Made by a program: the position numbers and the translations under genes. From Cervus elaphus (Eukaryota; Chordata; Mammalia; Artiodactyla; Cervidae), in NCBI RefSeq assembly GCF_910594005.1, contig NW_025316716.1:310001-374000 (forward strand): DNA of 64,000 nucleotides, given 5' to 3'. Below, piece after piece: positions 33,664 to 45,489 of the stretch; positions within the stretch are counted from its first letter, which is position 1, and each line of letters begins with the position of its first letter. Under the pieces are notes generated by a model. It was not told the DNA's origin. It ran no database searches and saw only the letters and a list, made by a program, of their open reading frames with translations.

Positions 33664-34635
33664 TTAACAGGTGTGAAAAATGCGGGGAGCAAAAAAAAAA
33701 AAAACAAAGACCAGGAGCATGAAAAGGTGTGAAAAATGCGAGGAGCAAAAAAAAAAAAAAAAAAAGAAAGACCAGGAGCATGAAGAGGTGTGAAAAATGC
33801 GGGGAGCAAAAAAAAAAAAAAAAAGAAAGAAAGAAAGACCAGGAGCATGAAAAGGTGTGAAAAATGCGACGAGCATGAAAAGTGGTGAAAAATGTGAGGA
33901 GCATGAAGAGGTGTGAAAAATGCGAGGAGCATGAAAAGGTGTGAAAAATGCGACGAGCATGAAAAGTTGTGAAAAATGCGCGGAGCAAAAAAAAAAAAAA
34001 AAAAAAGAAAGACCAGGAGCATGAAAAGGTGTGAAAAATGCGAGGAGAAAAAAAAAAAAAAAAGACCAGGAGCATGAAAAGGTGTGAAAAATGCGAGGAG
34101 CAAAAAAAAAAAAAAAACAAAGAAAGAAAGACCAGGAGCATGAAAAGGTGTGAAAAATGCGAGGAGCATGAAAAGGTGTGAAAAATTCGAGGAGCAAAAA
34201 AAAAAAAAAAAAAGACCAGGAGCATGAAAAGGTGTGAAAAATGCGAGGAGAAAAAAAAAAAAAAGACCAGGAGCATGAAAAGGTGTGAAAAATGCGAGGA
34301 AAAAAAAAAAAAAAAAAGACCAGGAGCATGAAAAGGTGTGAAAAATGCGAGGAGCAAAAAAAAAAAAAAAAGGAAGAAAGAAAGACCAGGAGCATGAAAA
34401 GGTGTGAAAAATGCGAGGAGCATGAAAAGGTGTGAAAAATGCGAGGAAAAAAAAAAAAAAAGAAAAAGACCAGGAGCATGAAAAGGTGTGAAAAATGCGA
34501 GGAGAAAAAAAAAAAAAAGACCAGGAGCATGAAAAGGTGTGAAAAATGCGAGAAAAAAAAAAAAAAAAAGACCAGGAACATGAAAAGGTGTGAAAAATGC
34601 GAGGAACAAAAAAAAAAAAAGAAAGACCAGGAGCA
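33664..34635 (+). repeat. 0.97-kb module, first of a local triplet
   Basis: It has a TTAACAGG head, then a direct jump to an A-run and GCGGGG, a tetrad, GAGGAGAAA, CAAAGAAAG, TTCGAGG and GAGGAAAA units, and a GGAAGAAAGAAAG linker (34,371). Its last ~640 bp recur at the ends of the next two modules. GCGCGGAGC near 33,979 recurs near 36,508. A disrupted A-run with internal G lies near 34,460. Confidence 0.8.
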
Positions 34636-37360
34636 TTAACAGGTGTGAAAAATGCGGGGAGCAAAAAAAAAAAAAACAAAGACCAGGAGCATGAAAAGGT
34701 GTGAAAAATGCGACGAGCATGAAAAGTGGTGAAAAATGTGAGGAGCCTGAAGAGTTGTGAAAAATGCGAGGAGCATGGAAAGGTGTGAAAAATGCGACGA
34801 GCATGAAAAGTTGTGAAAAATGCGAGGAGCAAAAAAAAAAAAAAAAAAAAGAAAGACCAGGAGCATGAAAAGGTGGGAAAAAGGCGAGGAGCAAAAAAAA
34901 AAAAAAAAAGACCAGGAGTATGAAAATGTGTGAAAAATGCGAGGAGCAAAAAAAAAAAAAAAAAGACCAGGAGTATGAAAATGTGTGAAAAATGCGAGGA
35001 GCAAAAAAAAAAAAAGAAAGACCAGGAGCATGAAAAGGTGTGAAAAATGCGAGGAGCATGAAAAGGTGTGAAAAATGCGAGGAAAAAAAAAAAAAAAAAA
35101 AGACCAGGAGCATGAAAAGGTGTGAAAAATGCGACGAGCATGAAAAGTGGTGAAAAATGTGAGGAGCATGAAGAGGTGTGAAAAATGCGAGGAGCATGAA
35201 AAGGTGGGAAAAATGCGACGAGCATGAAAAGTTGTGAAAAATGCGAGGAGCAAAAAAAAAAAAAAAAAAAAAGAAAGACCAGGAGCATGAAAAGGTGTGA
35301 AAAATGCGAGGAGAAAAAAAAAAAAAAAAGACCAGGAGCATGAAAAGGTGTGAAAAATGCGAGGAGCAAAAAAAAAAAAAAAACAAAGAAAGAAAGACCA
35401 GGAGCATGAAAAGGTGTGAAAAATGCGAGGAGCATGAAAAGGTGTGAAAAATTCGAGGAGCAAAAAAAAAAAAAAAAAAGACCAGGAGCATGAAAAGGTG
35501 TGAAAAATGCGAGGAGAAAAAAAAAAAAAAGACCAGGAGCATGAAAAGGTGTGAAAAATGCGAGGAAAAAAAAAAAAAAAAAAGACCAGGAGCATGAAAA
35601 GGTGTGAAAAATGCGAGGAGCAAAAAAAAAAAAAAAAGGAAGAAAGAAAGACCAGGAGCATGAAAAGGTGTGAAAAATGCGAGGAGCATGAAAAGGTGTG
35701 AAAAATGCGAGGAAAAAAAAAAAAAAAAAAAGACCAGGAGCATGAAAAGGTGTGAAAAAGGCGAGGAGAAAAAAAAAAAAAAGACCAGGAGAATGAAAAG
35801 GTGTGAAAAATGCGAGAAAAAAAAAAAAAAAAAGACCAGGAACATGAAAAGGTGTGAAAAATGCGAGGAACAAAAAAAAAAAAAGAAAGACCAGGAGCAT
35901 TAACAGGTGTGAAAAATGCGGGGAGCAAAAAAAAAAAAAACAAAGACCAGGAGCATGAAAAGGTGTGAAAAATGCGACGAGCATGAAAAGTGGTGAAAAA
36001 TGTGAGGAGCCTGAAGAGTTGTGAAAAATGCGAGGAGCATGGAAAGGTGTGAAAAATGCGACGAGCATGAAAAGTTGTGAAAAATGCGAGGAGCAAAAAA
36101 AAAAAAAAAAAAAAGAAAGACCAGGAGCATGAAAAGGTGTGAAAAATGCGAGGAGCAAAAAAAAAAAAAAAAAGACCAGGAGTATGAAAATGTGTGAAAA
36201 ATGCGAGGAGCAAAAAAAAAAAAAAAAAGACCAGGAGTATGAAAATGTGTGAAAAATGCGAGGAGCAAAAAAAAAAAAAGAAAGACCAGGAGCATGAAAA
36301 GGTGTGAAAAATGCGAGGAGCATGAAAAGGTGTGAAAAATGCGAGGAAAAAAAAAAAAAAAAAAAGACCAGGAGCATGAAAAGGTGTGAAAAATGCGACG
36401 AGCATGAAAAGTGGTGAAAAATGTGAGGAGCATGAAGAGGTGTGAAAAATGCGAGGAGCATGAAAAGGTGTGAAAAATGCGACGAGCATGAAAAGTTGTG
36501 AAAAATGCGCGGAGCAAAAAAAAAAAAAAAAAAAAGAAAGACCAGGAGCATGAAAAGGTGTGAAAAATGCGAGGAGAAAAAAAAAAAAAAAAGACCAGGA
36601 GCATGAAAAGGTGTGAAAAATGCGAGGAGCAAAAAAAAAAAAAAAACAAAGAAAGAAAGACCAGGAGCATGAAAAGGTGTGAAAAATGCGAGGAGCATGA
36701 AAAGGTGTGAAAAATTCGAGGAGCAAAAAAAAAAAAAAAAAAGACCAGGAGCATGAAAAGGTGTGAAAAATGCGAGGAGAAAAAAAAAAAAAAGACCAGG
36801 AGCATGAAAAGGTGGGAAAAATGCGAGGAAAAAAAAAAAAAAAAAAGACCAGGAGCATGAAAAGGGGGGAAAAATGCGAGGAGCAAAAAAAAAAAAAAAA
36901 GGAAGAAAGAAAGACCAGGAGCATGAAAAGGTGTGAAAAATGCGAGGAGCATGAAAAGGTGTGAAAAATGCGAGGAAAAAAAAAAAAAAAAAAAAGACCA
37001 GGAACATGAAAAGGTGTGAAAAATGCGAGGAGCAAAAAAAAAAAAAGAAAGACCAGGAGCATGAAAAGGTGTGAAAAATGCGACGAGCATGAAAAGTTGT
37101 GAAAAATGCGAGGAGCATGAAGAGATGTGAAAAATGCGAGGAGCATGAAAAGGTGTGAAAAATTCGAGGAGCAAAAAAAAAAAAAAAGACCAGGAGCATG
37201 AAAATGTGTGAATAATGCGAGGAGCAAAAAAAAAAAAAAAAAAAAGACCAGGAGCAAAAAATGTGTGAAAAATGCGAGGAGCAAAAAAAAAAAAGACCAG
37301 GAGTATGAAAATGTGTGAAAAATGCGAGGAGCAAAAAAAAGAAAAGGAACACCAGGAGCA
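34636..37360 (+). repeat. 1.26-kb tandem duplication with M5-type start
   Basis: Copy 1 is 34636-35899. Copy 2 runs from 35900 to about 36,985 and then passes into AACATG/GAAGAGATG end sequence to 37,360. Shared marks at an offset of about 1,264 bp are GAGCCTGAAGAGTTG (34,746/36,010), GCATGGAAAGG and the GGAAGAAAG linker (35,638/36,900). Some differ: copy 1 has GGTGGGAAAAAGGCG near 34,872 and copy 2 has AGGGGGGA near 36,862. The end contains AATAATGCG near 37,210 and GAGCAAAAAATG near 37,255. The next module is entered through an interrupted A-run and GGAACACC. Confidence 0.83.
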
Positions 37361-40136
37361 TTAACAGGTGTGAAAAATGCGGGGAGCAAAAAAAAAAAAA
37401 ACAAAGACCAGGAGCATGAAAAGGTGTGAAAAATGCGACGAACATGAAAAGTGGTGAAAAATGTGAGGAGCATGAAGAGGTGTGAAAAATGCGAGGAGCA
37501 TGAAAAGGTGTGAAAAATGCGACGAGCATGAAAAGTTGTGAAAAATGCGAGGAGCAAAAAAAAAAAAAAAAAAAAGAAAGACCAGGAGCATGAAAAGGTG
37601 TGAAAAATGCGAGGAGCAAAAAAAAAAAAAAAAAGAAAGAAAGAAAGACCAGGAGCATGAAAAGGTGTGAAAAATGCGAGGAGCAAAAAAAAAAAAAAAA
37701 AAAAGAAAGACCAGGAGCATGAAAAGGTGTGAAAAATGCGAGGAGCAAAAAAAATAAAAAAAAGAAAGAAAGAAAGACCAGGAGCATGAAAAGGTGTGAA
37801 AAATGTGAGGAGCAAAAAAAAAAAAAGAAAGACCAGGAGCATGAAAAGGTGTGAAAAATGCGACGAGCATGAAAAGTGGTGAAAAATGTGAGGAGCATGA
37901 AGAGGTGTGAAAAAAGCGAGGAGCATGAAAAGGTGTGAAAAATGCAACGAGCATGAAAAGTGGTGAAAAATGTGAGGAGCATGAAGAGGTGTGAAAAATG
38001 CGAGGAGCAAGAAAAGGTGTGAAAAATGCGACGAGCATGAAAAGTTGTGAAAAATGCGAGGAGCAAAAAAAAAAAAAAAAAAAAAAAAAGACCAGGAGCA
38101 TGAAAAGGTGTGAAAAATGCGAGGAGCAAAAAAAATAGAAAAAAGAAAGAAAGAAAGACCAGGAGCATGAAAAGGTGTGAAAAATGCGAGGAGCAAAAAA
38201 AAAAAAGAAAGACCAGGAGCATGAAAAGGTGTGAAAAATGCGAGGAGCAAAAAAAAAAAAAGAAAGACCAGGAGCATTAACAGGTGTGAAAAATGCGGGG
38301 AGCAAAAAAAAAAAAAACAAAGACCAGGAGCATGAAAAGGTGTGAAAAATGCGACGAGCATGAAAAGTGGTGAAAAATGTGAGGAGCATGAAGAGGTGTG
38401 AAAAATGCGAGGAGCATGAAAAGGTGTGAAAAATGCGACGAGCATGAAAAGTTGTGAAAAATGCGAGGAGCAAAAAAAAAAAAAAAAAAAAGAAAGACCA
38501 GGAGCATGAAAAGGTGTGAAAAATGCGAGGAGCAAAAAAAAAAAAAAAAAGAAAGAAAGAAAGACCAGGAGCATGAAAAGGTGTGAAAAATGCGACGAGC
38601 ATGAAAAGTGGTGAAAAATGTGAGGAGCATGAAGAGGTGTGAAAAATGCGAGGAGCATGAAAAGGTGGGAAAAATGCGACGAGCATGAAAAGTTGTGAAA
38701 AATGCGAGGAGCAAAAAAAAAAAAAAAAGAAAGACCAGGAGCATGAAAAGGTGTGAAAAATGCGAGGAGAAAAAAAAAAAAAAAAGACCAGGAGCATGAA
38801 AAGGTGTGAAAAATGCGAGGAGCATGAAAAGGTGTGAAAAATTCGAGGAGCAAAAAAAAAAAAAAAAAAGACCAGGAGCATGAAAAGGTGTGAAAAATGC
38901 GAGGAGCAAAAAAAAAAAAAAAAGAAAGAAAGAAAGCCAGGAGCATGAAAAGGTGTGAAAAATGCGAGGAGCATGAAAAGGTGTGAAAAATGCGAGGAAA
39001 AAAAAAAAAAAGACCAGGAGCATGAAAAGGTGTGAAAAATGCGAGGAGCAAAAAAAAAAAAAAAAAGACCAGGAGTATGAAAATGTGTGAAAAATGCGAG
39101 GAGCAAAAAAAAAAAAAAAAAGACCAGGAGTATGAAAATGTGTGAAAAATGCGAGGAGCAAAAAAAAAAAAAGAAAGACCAGGAGCATGAAAAGGTGTGA
39201 AAAATGCGAGGAGCATGAAAAGGTGTGAAAAATGCGAGGAAAAAAAAAAAAAAAAAAAGACCAGGAGCATGAAAAGGTGTGAAAAATGCGAGGAGAAAAA
39301 AAAAAAAAAGACCAGGAGCATGAAAAGGTGTGAAAAATGCGAGAAAAAAAAAAAAAAAAAAGACCAGGAGCATGAAAAGGTGTGAAAAATGCGAGGAGCA
39401 AAAAAAAAAAAAAAAAGACCAGGAGTATGAAAATGTGTGAAAAATGCGAGGAGCAAAAAAAAAAAAAAAAAAAGACCAGGAGTATGAAAATGTGTGAAAA
39501 ATGCGAGGAGCAAAAAAAAAAAAAGAAAGACCAGGAGCATGAAAAGGTGTGAAAAATGCGAGGAGCAAAAAAAATAAAAAAAAGAAAGAAAGAAAGACCA
39601 GGAGCATGAAAAGGTGTGAAAAATGCGAGGAGCAAAAAAAAAAAAAAAAAAAAAGAAAGACCAGGAGCATGAAAAGGTGTGAAAAATGCGAGGAGCAAAA
39701 AAAAAAAAAAAAAGACCAGGAGTATGAAAATGTGTGAAAAATGCGAGGAGCAAAAAAAAAAAAAAAAAAAGACCAGGAACATGAAAAGGTGTGAAAAATG
39801 CGAGGAGCAAAAAAAAAAAAAGAAAGACCAGGAGCATGAAAAGGTGTGAAAAATGCGACGAGCATGAAAAGTTGTGAAAAATGCGAGGAGCATGAAGAGA
39901 TGTGAAAAATGCGAGGAGCATGAAAAGGTGTGAAAAATTCGAGGAGCAAAAAAAAAAAAAAAGACCAGGAGCATGAAAATGTGTGAAAAATGCGAGGAGC
40001 AAAAAAAAAAAAAAAAAAAAAGACCAGGAGCATAAAATGTGTGAAAAATGCGAGGAGCAAAAAAAAAAAAGACCAGGAGTATGAAAATGTGTGAAAAATG
40101 CGAGGAGCAAAAAAAAGAAAAGGAAGACCAGGAGCA
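37361..40136 (+). repeat. 2.78-kb repeat, copy 1 (M1 917 bp + 1.86-kb module)
   Basis: 37361-38276 (916 bp, M1) is a 929-type module with AAAGCGAGG, TGCAACGAGC, the private GAGCAAGAAAAGG monomer (about 38,007) and a TAG linker; an A25 run is at 38,085-38,109. 38277-40136 starts with two tetrads and TTCGAGG/GCCAGG units (as in M2). After about 39,000 it becomes M5-like, with GAGTATGAAAATG pairs, a T-linker and a GAAGAGATG/CATAAAATG end. The offset to copy 2 is 2,776-2,777 bp. Confidence 0.82.
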
Positions 40137-42772
40137 TTAACAGGTGTGAAAAATGCGGGGAGCAAAAAAAAAAAAAACAAAGACCAGGAGCATGAAAAGG
40201 TGTGAAAAATGCGACGAACATGAAAAGTGGTGAAAAATGTGAGGAGCATGAAGAGGTGTGAAAAATGCGAGGAGCATGAAAAGGTGTGAAAAATGCGACG
40301 AGCATGAAAAGTTGTGAAAAATGCGAGGAGCAAAAAAAAAAAAAAAAAAAAAGAAAGACCAGGAGCATGAAAAGGTGTGAAAAATGCGAGGAGCAAAAAA
40401 AAAAAAAAAAAGAAAGAAAGAAAGACCAGGAGCATGAAAAGGTGTGAAAAATGCGAGGAGCAAAAAAAAAAAAAAAAAAAAGAAAGACCAGGAGCATGAA
40501 AAGGTGTGAAAAATGCGAGGAGCAAAAAAAATAAAAAAAAGAAAGAAAGAAAGACCAGGAGCATGAAAAGGTGTGAAAAATGTGAGGAGCAAAAAAAAAA
40601 AAAGAAAGACCAGGAGCATGAAAAGGTGTGAAAAATGCGACGAGCATGAAAAGTGGTGAAAAATGTGAGGAGCATGAAGAGGTGTGAAAAAAGCGAGGAG
40701 CATGAAAAGGTGTGAAAAATGCAACGAGCATGAAAAGTGGTGAAAAATGTGAGGAGCATGAAGAGGTGTGAAAAATGCGAGGAGCAAGAAAAGGTGTGAA
40801 AAATGCGACGAGCATGAAAAGTTGTGAAAAATGCGAGGAGCAAAAAAAAAAAAAAAAAAAAAGAAAGACCAGGAGCATGAAAAGGTGTGAAAAATGCGAG
40901 GAGCAAAAAAAATAGAAAAAAGAAAGAAAGAAAGACCAGGAGCATGAAAAGGTGTGAAAAATGCGAGGAGCAAAAAAAAAAAAGAAAGACCAGGAGCATG
41001 AAAAGGTGTGAAAAATGCGAGGAGCAAAAAAAAAAAAAGAAAGACCAGGAGCATTAACAGGTGTGAAAAATGCGGGGAGCAAAAAAAAAAAAAACAAAGA
41101 CCAGGAGCATGAAAAGGTGTGAAAAATGCGACGAGCATGAAAAGTGGTGAAAAATGTGAGGAGCATGAAGAGGTGTGAAAAATGCGAGGAGCATGAAAAG
41201 GTGTGAAAAATGCGACGAGCATGAAAAGTTGTGAAAAATGCGAGGAGCAAAAAAAAAAAAAAAAAAAAAGAAAGACCAGGAGCATGAAAAGGTGTGAAAA
41301 ATGCGAGGAGCAAAAAAAAAAAAAAAAGAAAGAAAGAAAGACCAGGAGCATGAAAAGGTGTGAAAAATGCGACGAGCATGAAAAGTGGTGAAAAATGTGA
41401 GGAGCATGAAGAGGTGTGAAAAATGCGAGGAGCATGAAAAGGTGTGAAAAATGCGACGAGCATGAAAAGTTGTGAAAAATGCGAGGAGCAAAAAAAAAAA
41501 AAAAAAAAAGAAAGACCAGGAGCATGAAAAGGTGTGAAAAATGCGAGGAGAAAAAAAAAAAAAAAAGACCAGGAGCATGAAAAGGTGTGAAAAATGCGAG
41601 GAGCATGAAAAGGTGTGAAAAATTCGAGGAGCAAAAAAAAAAAAAAAAAAGACCAGGAGCATGAAAAGGTGTGAAAAATGCGAGGAGCAAAAAAAAAAAA
41701 AAAAGAAAGAAAGAAAGCCAGGAGCATGAAAAGGTGTGAAAAATGCGAGGAGCATGAAAAGGTGTGAAAAATGCGAGGAAAAAAAAAAAAAAGACCAGGA
41801 ACATGAAAAGGTGTGAAAAATGCGAGGAGCAAAAAAAAAAAAAAAAAAAGAAAGACCAGGAGCATGAAAAGGTGTGAAAAATGCGGGGAGCAAAAAAAAA
41901 AAAAAAAAGAAAGAAAGAAAGACCAGGAGCATGAAAAGGTGTGAAAAATGCGACGAGCATGAAAAGTGGTGAAAAATGTGAGGAGCATGAAGAGGTGTGA
42001 AAAATGCGAGGAGCATGAAAAGGTGTGAAAAATGCGACGAGCATGAAAAGTTGTGAAAAATGCGAGGAGCAAAAAAAAAAAAAAAAAAAAGAAAGACCAG
42101 GAGCATGAAAAGGTGTGAAAAATGCGAGGAGAAAAAAAAAAAAAAAAGACCAGGAGCATGAAAAGGTGTGAAAAATGCGAGGAGCAAAAAAAAAAAAAAA
42201 ACAAAGAAAGAAAGACCAGGAGCATGAAAAGGTGTGAAAAATGCGAGGAGCATGAAAAGGTGTGAAAAATTCGAGGAGCAAAAAAAAAAAAAAAAAAGAC
42301 CAGGAGCATGAAAAGGTGTGAAAAATGCGAGGAGAAAAAAAAAAAAAAGACCAGGAGCATGAAAAGGTGTGAAAAAAGCAAGGAAAAAAAAAAAAAAAAA
42401 AAAGACCAGGAGCATGAAAAGGTGTGAAAAATGCGACGAGCATGAAAAGTTGTGAAAAATGTGAGGAGCATGAAGAGGTGTGAAAAATGCGAGGAGCATG
42501 AAAAGGTGTGAAAAATGCGACGAGCATGAAAAGTTGTGAAAAATGCGAGGAGCAAAAAAAAAAAAAAAAAAAAGAAAGACCAGGAGCATGAAAAGGTGTG
42601 AAAAATGCGAGGAGCAAAAAAAATAGAAAAAAGAAAGAAAGAAAGACCAGGAGCATGAAAAGGTGTGAAAAATGCGAGGAGCAAAAAAAAAAAAAAAAAA
42701 AAGAAAGACCAGGAGCATGAAAAGGTGTGAAAAATGCGAGGAGCAAAAAAAAAAAAAGAAAGACCAGGAGCA
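40137..42772 (+). repeat. 2.78-kb repeat, copy 2, ending in a 1.72-kb M2/M6-type module
   Basis: 40137-41053 (917 bp) repeats M1, including GAGCAAGAAAAGG near 40,790 and the interrupted A-run before its head. 41054 follows 38277 until about 41,790. It then continues with AACATG, GCGGGG, a further tetrad, CAAAGAAAG and a TAG linker to 42,772. Its front recurs at 42773 (offset 1,719 bp) until about 42,330/44,050. Confidence 0.82.
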
Positions 42773-44487
42773 TTAACAGGTGTGAAAAATGCGGGGAGCA
42801 AAAAAAAAAAAAACAAAGACCAGGAGCATGAAAAGGTGTGAAAAATGCGACGAGCATGAAAAGTGGTGAAAAATGTGAGGAGCATGAAGAGGTGTGAAAA
42901 ATGCGAGGAGCATGAAAAGGTGTGAAAAATGCGACGAGCATGAAAAGTTGTGAAAAATGCGAGGAGCAAAAAAAAAAAAAAAAAAAAGAAAGACCAGGAG
43001 CATGAAAAGGTGTGAAAAATGCGAGGAGCAAAAAAAAAAAAAAAAAGAAAGAAAGAAAGACCAGGAGCATGAAAAGGTGTGAAAAATGCGACGAGCATGA
43101 AAAGTGGTGAAAAATGTGAGGAGCATGAAGAGGTGTGAAAAATGCGAGGAGCATGAAAAGGTGTGAAAAATGCGACGAGCATGAAAAGTTGTGAAAAATG
43201 CGAGGAGCAAAAAAAAAAAAAAAAAAAAGAAAGACCAGGAGCATGAAAAGGTGTGAAAAATGCGAGGAGAAAAAAAAAAAAAAAAGACCAGGAGCATGAA
43301 AAGGTGTGAAAAATGCGAGGAGCATGAAAAGGTGTGAAAAATTCGAGGAGCAAAAAAAAAAAAAAAAAAGACCAGGAGCATGAAAAGGTGTGAAAAATGC
43401 GAGGAGCAAAAAAAAAAAAAAAAGAAAGAAAGAAAGCCAGGAGCATGAAAAGGTGTGAAAAATGCGAGGAGCATGAAAAGGTGTGAAAAATGCCAGGAAA
43501 AAAAAAAAAAAGACCAGGAACATGAAAAGGTGTGAAAAATGCGAGGAGCAAAAAAAAAAAAAAAAAAAGAAAGACCAGGAGCATGAAAAGGTGTGAAAAA
43601 TGCGGGGAGCAAAAAAAAAAAAAAAAAGAAAGAAAGAAAGACCAGGAGCATGAAAAGGTGTGAAAAATGCGACGAGCATGAAAAGTGGTGAAAAATGTGA
43701 GGAGCATGAAGAGGTGTGAAAAATGCGAGGAGCATGAAAAGGTGTGAAAAATGCGAGGAGCATGAAAAGTTGTGAAAAATGCGAAGAGCAAAAAAAAAAA
43801 AAAAAAAAAAAAGACAAGGAGCATGAAAAGGTGTGAAAAATGCGAGGAGAAAAAAAAAAAAAAAAAGACCAGGAGCATGAAAAGGTGTGAAAAATGCGAG
43901 GAGCAAAAAAAAAAAAAAAACAAAGAAAGAAAGACCAGGAGCATGAAAAGGTGTGAAAAATGCGAGGAGCATGAAAAGGTGTGAAAAATTCGAGGAGCAA
44001 AAAAAAAAAAAAAAAAGACCAGGAGCATGAAAAGGTGTGAAAAATGCGAGGAGCAAAAAAAAAAAAAAAAGACCAGGAGCATGAAAAGGTGTGAAAAATG
44101 CGAGGAGCAAAAAAAAAAAAAAAAGAAAGAAAGAAAGCCAGGAGCATGAAAAGGTGTGAAAAATGCGAGGAGCATGAAAAGGTGTGAAAAATGCGACGAG
44201 CATGAAAAGTTGTGAAAAATGCGAGGAGCAAAAAAAAAAAAAAAAAAAGAAAGACCAGGAGCATGAAAAGGTGTGAAAAATGCGAGGAGCAAAAAAAAAA
44301 AAAAAAAGACCAGGAGTATGAAAATGTGTGAAAAATGCGAGGAGCAAAAAAAAAAAAAAAAAGACCAGGAGCATGAAAAGGTGTGAAAAATGCGAGGAAA
44401 AAAAAAAAAAAAAAAGACCAGGAGCATGAAAAGGTGTGAAAAATGCGAGGAGCAAAAAAAAAAAAAAAAAAAGAAAGACCAGGAGCA
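42773..44487 (+). repeat. M6 module, first copy (1,715 bp)
   Basis: It has a TTAACAGG head, two tetrads, GAGGAGAAA, TTCGAGG, GCCAGG and GCCAGGAAAA (43,492) units, GCGGGG, a partial tetrad, GCGAAGAGC (43,781), CAAAGAAAG, further TTCGAGG/GCCAGG units and a GAGTATGAAAATG end. It recurs at 56432 (1,717 bp) and 60878 (1,715 bp). GCCAGGAAAA occurs only in these three modules. GACAAGGAGC near 43,814 is private. Confidence 0.85.
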
Positions 44488-45489
44488 TTAAAAGGTGTGA
44501 AAAATGCGGGGAGCAAAAAAAAAAAAAACAAAGACCAGGAGCATGAAAAGGTGTGAAAAATGCGACGAGCATGAAAAGTTGTGAAAAATGCGAGGAGCAT
44601 GAAGAGGTGTGAAAAATGCGAGGAGCATGAAAAGGTGTGAAAAATGCGAGGAGCAAAAAAAAAAAAAAAGACCAGGAACATGAAAAGGTGTGAAAAATGC
44701 GAGGAGCAAAAAAAATAAAAAAAAGAAAGAAAGAAAGACCAGGAGCATGAAAAGGTGTGAAAAATGCGAGGAGCAAAAAAAAAAAGAAAGACCAGGAGCA
44801 TGAAAAGGTGTGAAAAATGCGAGGAGCAAAAAAAAAAAAGAAAGACCAGGAGTATGAAAAGGTGTGAAAAATGCGAGGAGCAAAAAAAAAAAGAAAGACC
44901 AGGAGCATGAAAAGGTGTGAAAAATGCGAGGAGCAAAAAAAAAAAGAAAGACCAGGAGCATGAAAAGGTGTGAAAAATGCGAGGAGCAAAAAAAAAAAAA
45001 GAAAGACCAGGAGCAAGAAAAGGTGTGAAAAATGCAAGGAGCATGAAAAGGAGTGAAAAATGCGAGGAGCAAAAAAAAAAAAAGAAAGACCAGGAGCATG
45101 AAAAGGTGTGAAAAATGCGATGAGCATGAAAAGTTGTGAAAAATGCGAGGAGCATGAAAAGGTGTGAAAAATGCGAGGAGGATGAAAAGGTGTGAAAAAT
45201 GCGAGGAGCAAAAAAAAAAAAAAAAAAAAGAAAGAAAGACCAGGAGCATGAAAAGGTGTGAAAAATGCGAGGAGCATGAAAAGGTGTGAAAAATGCGAGG
45301 AAAAAAAAAAAAAAAAAAAGACCAGGAGCATGAAAAGGTGTGAAAAATGCGAGGAGAAAAAAAAAAAAAAGACCAGGAGCATGAAAAGGTGTGAAAAATG
45401 CGAGGAAAAAAAAAAAAAAAAAAGACCAGGAACATGAAAAGGTGTGAAAAATGCGAGGAACAAAAAAAAAAAAAGAAAGACCAGGAGCA
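44488..45489 (+). repeat. M7 module, short copy (1,002 bp)
   Basis: The TTAAAAGG head reappears here after a gap of 22.8 kb. It has the short-linker series, TGCAAGG (45,033), GATGAGC and GAGGAGGATG, then a GAAAGAAAGACC unit and GAGGAAAA linkers. It is about 110 bp shorter than the copies at 47125, 58149 and 62593, chiefly because part of the short-linker series and the AACATG unit are missing. GAGCAAGAAAAGG and AGGAGTG near 45,013-45,053 are private. Confidence 0.8.
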
